Below, in pieces: positions 23,752 to 30,270 of a stretch of 30,672 nt of DNA. Each line of letters begins with the position of its first letter. The stretch's first letter is position 1. The translations under genes were made by a program, and so were the position numbers. The notes beneath the pieces were generated by a model. It ran no database searches, was not told the origin of the DNA, and worked only from the letters and a program-made list of their open reading frames with translations. Source of the DNA: a virus; IMG/VR virus record IMGVR_UViG_3300017917_000578, positions 1 through 30,672 of that record; one strand, 5' to 3'.

Positions 23752-24321
23752 ATGTCAGAATCGGTTTTAAAGAAAGAATTTAAGGGGGCAGATCTTCAAC
23801 GATTACGTAATCTAGTTCAAGGAAAGATGGGAGAAAAAACTTCCGTCTCTTCCGGCTACACCAAAGACTACATTGAAAGAAAAGAAGGAGAGGTCTGGGA
23901 AGAAGACGGTCGTCAATGGACTATCAAGAACGGAGTTAAACAAACTATCTCAAAATTACAGGCAGTTAGGGATGTTGCATTAACCCCCCTATTCTGTCCA
24001 GACTGTAAAGCGTTAATGAAACATCGTTACGATAACCAGTTTTATAAAATACACCGTCACTGTTTTGACTGCCACGTTAAATTTGAAACAGAATTAAAAA
24101 GAACAGGGCAGTGGGAAGAATATCAGAACAAAATTCAAAACTCAGAAATTGATGGAATGATCAATAATTACGAGGTTTGGGTTGATGATTTACTAAATGA
24201 AAGTAACGATGGCTTCGTAACAGAACTTGGAGAGGTTGAAAGCTGGTCTAAAGTCAACAGGGATAAAATCTTGAAGCAGAAAGAAGAAGCTGTAGAATAC
24301 TTAAAAAAGTTAAAGAAATAA
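23752..24321 (+). CDS. Zinc-ribbon protein
   Basis: The 189-residue protein has a four-Cys zinc ribbon: C82-x-x-C85 in FCPDC and C104-x-x-C107 in HCFDC. It is preceded by a segment with VWEEDGRQWTIKNGVKQT and followed by a charged helical tail ending VEYLKKLKK. Similar proteins occur in T4-like phages of diverse hosts (from memory) but lack a known function. Nucleic-acid or RNA-polymerase binding is a reasonable guess for a zinc ribbon. It lies in the class 1 transcript that starts at 23146. Confidence 0.75.
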   Translation: MSESVLKKEFKGADLQRLRNLVQGKMGEKTSVSSGYTKDYIERKEGEVWEEDGRQWTIKNGVKQTISKLQAVRDVALTPLFCPDCKALMKHRYDNQFYKIHRHCFDCHVKFETELKRTGQWEEYQNKIQNSEIDGMINNYEVWVDDLLNESNDGFVTELGEVESWSKVNRDKILKQKEEAVEYLKKLKK

Positions 24322-24323
24322 AG

Positions 24324-24332
24324 CTATTTATT
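24324..24332 (+). promoter_or_regulatory. Near-consensus class 2 promoter motif CTATTTATT
   Basis: CTATTTATT ends 3 bases before the ATG at 24336 and differs from CTATTTATA in the last base. Confidence 0.5.
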
Positions 24333-24335
24333 AAT

Positions 24336-24965
24336 ATGACGAACTCTTTCAACATGTCTAACTGGAGACGTAGGCATATTTTAATGGCCGAAAACGACAG
24401 TGATCCTAAAACTACTCAACAGTACGATGAAGCTATACATGGAAAAATAACTAGTTTTGAAGATGTGCTTTTTGAACCACAAGAAGCCCCTGTAAACGTT
24501 GTTTTCAGTGTAGCTACAGAAAAAGATCTAGAGAACGCAAAAGATATTGTAGTATCTTTTGAAAAGTTTGCAAAATGGGCTAACGAAGAAGGTTATGACC
24601 TAGAAGATGAATATGCAAGTATAGATGCTGGTAAAAAGTATTTTGCAGAATATTATTCAAACTACTTAACCGATGAAGGTAGAAAGTCTTTAAGAGCTCA
24701 AATGCAAGAAGCAGAAGGACCTTCAGAAGAAGAGAATCCCGTTGATATTATCAGCATGGATGTACCTTTGTTTATTAGAATGCTTGAATTCGCAAGAGAA
24801 GATGCTTCTACAGATATGGACCTTCATGACTTAGCTGAGAAAGCAGTTAAGATGAGTGCTGAAGGACAGCCTATGTCTATGATGCATTACGATGAATTAA
24901 TAGCTAAAGAAGTTCCTGCAGTTGATGCAATGAGCTTATACGAAAAATACTTTAACGCTGAATAA
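24336..24965 (+). CDS. Acidic protein of unknown function, candidate packaged protein
   Basis: The 209-residue protein is acidic and helical. Its basic N-terminus (SNWRRRHILMAENDSD, residues 8-22) ends in MAE before N, loosely like a prohead protease site. Helical blocks such as FAKWANEEGYDLEDEYASID and FIRMLEFAREDAS follow. Cys is absent and no catalytic motif is evident. The late-type promoter and the one-base gap to the next gene suggest a late operon 24336-25917. A virion-internal role is speculative. Confidence 0.72.
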   Translation: MTNSFNMSNWRRRHILMAENDSDPKTTQQYDEAIHGKITSFEDVLFEPQEAPVNVVFSVATEKDLENAKDIVVSFEKFAKWANEEGYDLEDEYASIDAGKKYFAEYYSNYLTDEGRKSLRAQMQEAEGPSEEENPVDIISMDVPLFIRMLEFAREDASTDMDLHDLAEKAVKMSAEGQPMSMMHYDELIAKEVPAVDAMSLYEKYFNAE

Positions 24966-24966
24966 A

Positions 24967-25917
24967 ATGCCTATACGTAAGAATGCTTCTATGGAAAAAT
25001 ACATCAAGGACTTTGAAAAGTCTGATGCTCCTCAATTCAAAGGTAAATCTAAAGAGAAGAGAAGAGAAATGGCAGTAGCTGCAAAACTACAAGCTATGGA
25101 CAAAAAAATGGAAGAGGTTGACAGTATGGAAGAAGCTAAAGGTACCCTATGTGGAAGATGCGGACACGTTCATGTTAAAGGAACTCCGTGTCCAAGACCT
25201 TTCAAAGAAGGAGCTAAACCTGATTACCTAGATTTTGATAAAGACGGCAACACTACTGAGCCTATGAAAAGTGCAGTTAAAGACTCTAAATTAAAACATG
25301 AGGTTGTTGCTAACGTATTAGGTAAGATAAAAGAAGCTGAAGTATCACCTGCTGAAAAATCAGCAAAAGACGCTGAAGTAAAAGCTTTACAGCTTAGAAA
25401 AAAAGCTATTGATGATGAACTAACTAGAATTCAAAGAGCAGGATTAACAGAAGGATTAGATAGAGACTATGAAGGTGAAATGGCTAAGTCTCAACTGTTT
25501 TCTATTGTAAAAAATGCTAAGGAGCTTTTTGATATGATAGATAATAACACGCAATTAGAAGGTTGGGTACAATCTAAATTAACAAAAGCAGAAGACTATC
25601 TTTCAGCGGTTGCAAGTTACTTAGAAGGACAAAGCATCACTTCAACAACTCCGGTTATGGTAGCAGAAGAAGCTATTAAAGACGAAGGGGGAAGTAGCTT
25701 AAGTGTAGGTGATGTAGTTAAAGCCGGAGACGGTGGAATATACCAGGTTATATATTCTTACTCAGAAGGAAAACCTTTCCTAGTACCTTTTGATTTAAAG
25801 AAGAGAAAAGTGGTAAACCTACGTAATAGAATTTACTTTGATAGTGATTCATCTATTTCTAAAAGATTACATAAAGTAATGTCTCACTCTGCTACAAAAG
25901 GCGGGTTTATCAAATAA
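24967..25917 (+). CDS. Modular phage protein with Cys/His knuckle and Ca-loop-like motif
   Basis: The 316-residue protein begins with a Lys-rich helix (FEKSDAPQFKGKSKEKRREM, residues 16-35) that I recall from many environmental T4-like phages. A possible zinc knuckle follows at C62, C65, H68, H70 and C75. DYLDFDKDGNTTEP at 86-99 resembles a DxDxDG calcium loop. The second half is helical with a C-terminal beta domain (VGDVVKAGDGGIYQVIYSYS). It seems to be a string of short modules shared among phage proteins. Function is unknown. Confidence 0.72.
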   Translation: MPIRKNASMEKYIKDFEKSDAPQFKGKSKEKRREMAVAAKLQAMDKKMEEVDSMEEAKGTLCGRCGHVHVKGTPCPRPFKEGAKPDYLDFDKDGNTTEPMKSAVKDSKLKHEVVANVLGKIKEAEVSPAEKSAKDAEVKALQLRKKAIDDELTRIQRAGLTEGLDRDYEGEMAKSQLFSIVKNAKELFDMIDNNTQLEGWVQSKLTKAEDYLSAVASYLEGQSITSTTPVMVAEEAIKDEGGSSLSVGDVVKAGDGGIYQVIYSYSEGKPFLVPFDLKKRKVVNLRNRIYFDSDSSISKRLHKVMSHSATKGGFIK

Positions 25918-25935
25918 GTATTTTAGATATATCAT

Positions 25936-26448
25936 ATGCTTAATAAACATCAACTCAGGTCTTTAATTAAAAAAACTATTGTAGGAAAACTACAGAGACA
26001 GGGTATTAACAAATACAAGGAGTATAAAGTTTTAAACCACGTACCTGACTTGATTTCAATCTTAACAGACTTAATGTCTCCTAAGTTTGATTTGTTTGTT
26101 AAAGACATAGAGTGGGTATCACCAAAACCACCTACCTTTAGAATCGTATTAGAAAACGATCAATACTTCTACCTATCAGACCTTGCGAGATCTTGGGTTG
26201 CTGAAGTACAAGGTAAAAAGTACTACCTACTAAATCTAGGAGAAGAAGAAATGGCAGTCTCTGCTATCTCTAGAGTACTACGTTATGGCGCACCAGTTAA
26301 TCCAGATATGGGATTTGGAGAAGCTAGCGGCGGTACTGGAGGCGGCGGTGGGATGGAAGCACAGCTTGACCAAGCACCCGAAGGAGGGGCAGAAGCAGCA
26401 CCCGCAGAAGAAAAGCCGGAAGGAATACCTGACGAACTACTTTACTAA
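25936..26448 (+). CDS. Phage protein of unknown function with Gly/Ala-rich tail
   Basis: The 170-residue protein starts with a basic helix (KHQLRSLIKKTIVGKLQRQG, residues 4-23). A compact alpha/beta domain follows, to about residue 120. Then comes a low-complexity tail with a Gly run (SGGTGGGGG) and Ala/Glu/Pro residues ending DELLY. The tail looks flexible. No enzyme motif is seen. The stop overlaps the next start by one base (TAATG), so its product may work with the candidate ADP-ribosyltransferase-fold protein encoded next. Confidence 0.7.
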   Translation: MLNKHQLRSLIKKTIVGKLQRQGINKYKEYKVLNHVPDLISILTDLMSPKFDLFVKDIEWVSPKPPTFRIVLENDQYFYLSDLARSWVAEVQGKKYYLLNLGEEEMAVSAISRVLRYGAPVNPDMGFGEASGGTGGGGGMEAQLDQAPEGGAEAAPAEEKPEGIPDELLY

Positions 26449-27155
26449 TGGACGCACTACAGCGCTTTATAGAATTAAACAGTTATAAATTCCCTAAAGG
26501 ATACCCAGACATTAATGTTAAGGAAGACAAGGATTTGCTATTCGCTCTCATAAGAGAAGCAATAGACGGTATGGATCTAGGATACCACATAGGAGACTTT
26601 AAGAACCCCGCAGAAAGCCTCTCTGATAGGAACTGGAACTTTAAGACAAAAACAGGTTACTTAGGTACAGGGTTTTATTTTTATGGAGATTTAGAAAACG
26701 CAAAGCAAGATAGTGATTACCTAAAAGGAATCGGAAAAGGGCAAATCTCAGAAATAGACTTATCAAAATATAAACTGTACCGCAGTTCTAATCCAACCGA
26801 CTTCTACGACACAATGTCAGAGGTGACTAAGCAGGTAGGGCAGGCAGCTCCTAACATTCAAGAAGACGACCTACAATCTCCGGAAATTAAAGAAGCTATG
26901 AAAGAAATAGTGGATGTAATTACCAAAGAGTTAGGGCTTCCTATAGAAGAAGGTACCGTCGTAGGTATTGTTTCTAAGTTTATAAAGGATGTAAGAGAGA
27001 AGGTGAACGGAGAAATGCTAAGTAATAGACTACTAAAAACATTAGGATACGAAGGTATCGATAATAGAAATACTAACCTAGACCACTTCGGAGTAGGTTC
27101 AGTACTATTTACTTATAAACCAGGTTCTGCAAAATTAGTTGCAGATATAAAATAA
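26448..27155 (+). CDS. Candidate ADP-ribosyltransferase-fold protein
   Basis: Several features of the 235-residue protein recall the ART fold: YHIG with H47, then GYLGTGFYFYGDLENAK at 70-86 (the lGxGfYF...A pattern), strand-like ISEIDLSKYKLY at 100-111, and C-terminal LGYEGIDNRN at 199-208 followed by GVGSVLFTYKPG. Phage ARTs such as T4 Alt modify host RNA polymerase and other targets, and Alt is injected with the DNA. No clear catalytic Glu/Gln could be assigned, so activity is uncertain. Gene order and TAATG coupling link it to the preceding protein, which could be a partner. Confidence 0.55.
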   Translation: MDALQRFIELNSYKFPKGYPDINVKEDKDLLFALIREAIDGMDLGYHIGDFKNPAESLSDRNWNFKTKTGYLGTGFYFYGDLENAKQDSDYLKGIGKGQISEIDLSKYKLYRSSNPTDFYDTMSEVTKQVGQAAPNIQEDDLQSPEIKEAMKEIVDVITKELGLPIEEGTVVGIVSKFIKDVREKVNGEMLSNRLLKTLGYEGIDNRNTNLDHFGVGSVLFTYKPGSAKLVADIK

Positions 27156-27169
27156 AATCGTTATATTTA
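27139..27169 (+). promoter_or_regulatory. Class 1 (Bacteroidota housekeeping-like) promoter
   Basis: TTG 27139-27141, exactly 20 bases, TATATTTA 27162-27169, then 6 bases to the ATG at 27176. Confidence 0.6.
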
Positions 27170-27175
27170 GAGCAC

Positions 27176-28270
27176 ATGAATACTGAAAAAGTTATAACCT
27201 CTGAGGTAACCAACCGTGTTGTTACTATTGAGAAGTTATTAGAAATCTACAATATCGACCTAGAAATTTGGGAGATAGAGAAAAAAGTAGTCAATACATG
27301 GGAAGTAGGAGCTAAAGATCCTAATGGAGCAATCGTAACTACGCCTTTATTTCAAGTAAAGCTTTGGCTTAAAAAGAAGCAAGCTGCCTACGACTTGAAC
27401 GTACTTAGAACACAATTCTTAGAAGACCTTAAAAAACTATCGCCGGTAGTTAAGGAATACAAAAGAACTTTATCTTTAGAGACTCCAAAGTTATTAGAGA
27501 TTAACGTTTTTGATTTACATTTTGGCAAAGTAGCTTGGGATGAAGAAGTAGGTGAAAACTACAGCATCGATATTGCAACCAAACGTTTTAATGATTGTAT
27601 CGAATACTTTATTAATACTTACAGAGGACATAACATCGAAAAAATCCTTCTACCGATCGGAAACGACTTCTTTAACTCAGATAGATCTCACCCATTCAAT
27701 TCAACAACAAGTGGAACCCCTCAAGAAGAAGATGCTCGTTGGCAGAATACATTCAGAAAAGGGAGAGAGTTGATTATTAACAACGTACAGAAATTAACAC
27801 AGCTTGGACCTGTCGAAATTAAAATTATACCAGGTAACCACGACTACGAAAGAACTTTCTACTTAGGTGATTCATTAGAAGGATGGTTCTCAAACAACGA
27901 GAATGTAGTTGTAGATAACAGTCCAAACCCACGTAAGTATTTTATGTTCGGAAAATGTTTGATTGGATATACACACGGTAATAATGAGAAAATAGCAGAC
28001 TTGCCGATGATTATGGCTCAAGAAAATCCTGTGCAGTGGGCTAAGACTTTCTACCGTGAATTTCACTTAGGTCATTTGCACCATAAGAAAGAAACACAGC
28101 TTAGATCTACCAACGAATACCAGGGAGTAATCATAAGATTTATGAACTCATTATCAGGAACTGATAGCTGGCATCACAAAAAAGGATACATTGGAGCAAG
28201 AAAATCTGCTGAAGCTTTCCTATGGGATAGCGAGAAAGGATTGCAAAACCAGACTTACTTCAATATTTAA
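27176..28270 (+). CDS. Calcineurin-like metallophosphoesterase
   Basis: The 364-residue protein carries the metallophosphoesterase motifs in order: DLH (D113, H115), GND (N163, D164), GNHD (N221-H222-D223), THG (H267) and GHLHH (H300, H302). They form a two-metal centre. The first 100 residues are helical with TWEVGAKDPNG, perhaps a DNA-binding or specificity domain. It may be a DNA exonuclease or phosphatase in DNA metabolism, in line with its early promoter. It is not an obvious gp47/SbcD, since no gp46-type ATPase is adjacent. Confidence 0.85.
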   Translation: MNTEKVITSEVTNRVVTIEKLLEIYNIDLEIWEIEKKVVNTWEVGAKDPNGAIVTTPLFQVKLWLKKKQAAYDLNVLRTQFLEDLKKLSPVVKEYKRTLSLETPKLLEINVFDLHFGKVAWDEEVGENYSIDIATKRFNDCIEYFINTYRGHNIEKILLPIGNDFFNSDRSHPFNSTTSGTPQEEDARWQNTFRKGRELIINNVQKLTQLGPVEIKIIPGNHDYERTFYLGDSLEGWFSNNENVVVDNSPNPRKYFMFGKCLIGYTHGNNEKIADLPMIMAQENPVQWAKTFYREFHLGHLHHKKETQLRSTNEYQGVIIRFMNSLSGTDSWHHKKGYIGARKSAEAFLWDSEKGLQNQTYFNI

Positions 28271-28271
28271 T
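28264..28271 (+). promoter_or_regulatory. Degenerate class 2 promoter motif TATTTAAT
   Basis: TATTTAAT overlaps the upstream stop and ends 4 bases before the ATG at 28276, keeping the usual spacing but with two mismatches. Confidence 0.3.
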
Positions 28272-28275
28272 ATTG

Positions 28276-28848
28276 ATGGAGGATATCCTTTTTGAAGATT
28301 TAATTAATAATATGTATTCACTTCTGGAACAAGAGAACCCAGAAGAGCCAGAACCTTTACCTGGAGTTAATACCTTAACTAAAGAGCAGCTACGTTATAT
28401 CTTAAAGAATAGTAAAGGTAAAATTATGACCGTTGTATACAGAAAAAAAGACGGGAGTATTAGAACCATTAACACACGTACTGGAGTTAAGAAAAACATT
28501 ACCGGAGCTGGGTTAAAATATAATCCAGATGAACATGGGTATGTTATTTTATGGGATTTAAGGAAGCAAGCTTACAGGACAGTTAATTTAAATACAGTAA
28601 CTGCACTTAAAGGCGGTGGAAAGGTTTATGCTATAAAAGAAGCTATAACTAAAGTACCACTTGTTTTTAAAAACGGAGGTATTAATCTAACCGGGGAAGC
28701 TGCTTGGAATAAATGGAGAAAGTGGGCAGATCTTAATAGAAGGGATGATTTTGTGTATAAAGTGCTAGACACTATTAAAAGGCAGGGCTACTTTGCTACT
28801 CCTAAACAGCATCAAGTTTTAGTTACTTGGTTTAACCGGAAGAGGTAA
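28276..28848 (+). CDS. SH3-like small domain protein of unknown function
   Basis: From ATG 28276 (preferred to TTG 28273) the product has 190 residues. The first 30 are acidic (ILFEDLINNMYSLLEQENPE), with LFE-D near the start, a possible leader. Residues about 45-110 are strand-rich (MTVVYRKKDGSIRTINTRTG, then GYVILWDLRKQAYRTVNLNT) and suggest an SH3-like barrel that could bind nucleic acid. A basic C-terminal helical part follows. A weak late-type motif precedes it and a good one follows the stop. Confidence 0.72.
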   Translation: MEDILFEDLINNMYSLLEQENPEEPEPLPGVNTLTKEQLRYILKNSKGKIMTVVYRKKDGSIRTINTRTGVKKNITGAGLKYNPDEHGYVILWDLRKQAYRTVNLNTVTALKGGGKVYAIKEAITKVPLVFKNGGINLTGEAAWNKWRKWADLNRRDDFVYKVLDTIKRQGYFATPKQHQVLVTWFNRKR

Positions 28849-28857
28849 CTATTTATA
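28849..28857 (+). promoter_or_regulatory. Class 2 promoter motif CTATTTATA
   Basis: CTATTTATA directly follows the TAA of the upstream gene and ends 4 bases before the ATG at 28862. Confidence 0.62.
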
Positions 28858-28861
28858 CCAT

Positions 28862-29878
28862 ATGAGTACCGAGATTAAATCCTGTTCTTGTGGATGCAAT
28901 TCTTGCGGAAACAAAGCACCTCTGCTTGCAGAAGGGATAACCTTCCAGCAACCAATTTCAGAAAACCTTTTATACCATATCAATAATAAAAAGCCTTTAA
29001 CAGAAAATACTTTTAGGTATGGCTCAACAGCTTTTTTAAACTTATGGAGAGAAGCTAGAACTTTATATTCAAGAAATATTTTGAGCGTAGGGGATGAAGA
29101 TGAACATATTTTACTTGAAACAAATTTAGGAGAGTATGGAATGTTTGAAGGAGATAGAGTTCCTTTAGACTTACCAATCCTTGATGAAGGTACCTTCTAC
29201 TCTAAAGAACACATTGCAACTTATGGAGACGATGAAGGGAACATGGCAGACATCTATAAGAACTACAACGGAAAAAATTTCTATGTAGATACTAACGAAT
29301 ATGACTTTGATGCAACTACCTTACATGACCTAAAAGAGAAACTTAAAGGTTATGGATTTATTCATTGGATCAGCGGTAGATTAGAAGAAAGAAATCTTGA
29401 GGAAGTTAATATTAAATCAAACAACGTTAAGGATGTGATTAAAAAACTATATACAGATCCTAAACTAGTAGACTTTTTAGATTTCAAAAATTTTAAAAAT
29501 GCTTTAGCGTTTATTAAAAATGCATCTTTGGACGACTGGTACAGCTTAGTAGCTGATATTAATCAATACGAAACCTCATTAGCAGAAGCTAAATATCAAG
29601 GTAAAGAAGTAGCTTTAGGAAAACCTAAGAGAGGTGGAGCTAAGAAGTTCTACGTTTATGTAATGAACCCTAAAACTAAAAAAGTAAAAAAACTTTCTTT
29701 CGGAGATACCTCTGGATTATCAGCTAAAATCAATAATTCAAAAGCAAGAAAAGCTTTCGCCGACCGCCACGATTGTAAGAATAAAAAAGATAAAACTAAA
29801 GCAGGGTACTGGTCTTGTAGATTACCAAGATACGCCTCCTTACTTGGACTAAAAGGATCTTATTCAGGATACTGGTAA
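28862..29878 (+). CDS. Multidomain phage accessory protein with Cys-rich start and conserved basic tail
   Basis: The 338-residue protein opens with a Cys cluster (C8, C10, C12, C15) and then LLAEG (21-25), ISEN (32-35) and LTEN (46-49), three sites resembling prohead protease cleavage points. The middle is acidic alpha/beta with no known motif. The last 90 residues (KKFYVYVMNPKTKKVKKLSF, then KARKAFADRHDCKNKKDKTK and YWSCRLPRYA) match, from memory, a small domain repeated in many environmental phage proteins. The late-type promoter and TAATG coupling to the next gene suggest a late operon of packaged or structural proteins. Confidence 0.75.
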   Translation: MSTEIKSCSCGCNSCGNKAPLLAEGITFQQPISENLLYHINNKKPLTENTFRYGSTAFLNLWREARTLYSRNILSVGDEDEHILLETNLGEYGMFEGDRVPLDLPILDEGTFYSKEHIATYGDDEGNMADIYKNYNGKNFYVDTNEYDFDATTLHDLKEKLKGYGFIHWISGRLEERNLEEVNIKSNNVKDVIKKLYTDPKLVDFLDFKNFKNALAFIKNASLDDWYSLVADINQYETSLAEAKYQGKEVALGKPKRGGAKKFYVYVMNPKTKKVKKLSFGDTSGLSAKINNSKARKAFADRHDCKNKKDKTKAGYWSCRLPRYASLLGLKGSYSGYW

Positions 29879-30270
29879 TGGTTAAGCTATTAGACATACT
29901 AAAAACCGTCCTTGAAGAAGAAAAGGAGAAACGTGATAGATGTCTACGTATTGCTGACCGTAAATACGATAAACCTTCGGCATATAAATCAGGTGCTGTA
30001 GTAAGGTGCCGTCAAGGTAAAATCTGGAAAGATATTAAAGAAGAAGAAGAGCTTGAAGAGGCTGAGTCGCTCCACAAATGGTTTAACCGTCAAGGAGCAA
30101 AAGGAAAAGAAAAGGGGTGGGTAGATTGTAACGCACCAGACGGAGACGGAGGATATAAATCTTGCGGAAGAAAAGAAGGAGAAAAACGCTCTAAATACCC
30201 TGCCTGTAGACCAACAGCAGCACAATGTAAAACACCTGGAAAAGGAAAAACTTGGGGAAAAACAAAATGA
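29878..30270 (+). CDS. Small basic Cys-rich two-module phage protein
   Basis: The 130-residue protein has a leader-like helix (KLLDILKTVLEEEKEK, residues 3-18). A first module runs from DRCLRIADRKYDKPSAYKSG to VVRCRQG. A second has KWFNRQGAKGKEKGWVDC and ends SCGRKEGEKRSKYPACRPT followed by QC. Both modules recall short domains found in many phages; the second may be DUF5872, which I could not verify. The Cys spacing suggests metal binding. It overlaps its neighbours by 1 and 4 bases. Confidence 0.75.
   Translation: MVKLLDILKTVLEEEKEKRDRCLRIADRKYDKPSAYKSGAVVRCRQGKIWKDIKEEEELEEAESLHKWFNRQGAKGKEKGWVDCNAPDGDGGYKSCGRKEGEKRSKYPACRPTAAQCKTPGKGKTWGKTK

Noticed and set aside
26285-26488. Overlapping plus-strand frame in the Gly/Ala-rich tail of the 25936 gene
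   Set aside because: It arises from low-complexity sequence and lacks a start context; the main frame is continuous and TAATG-coupled to the next gene.
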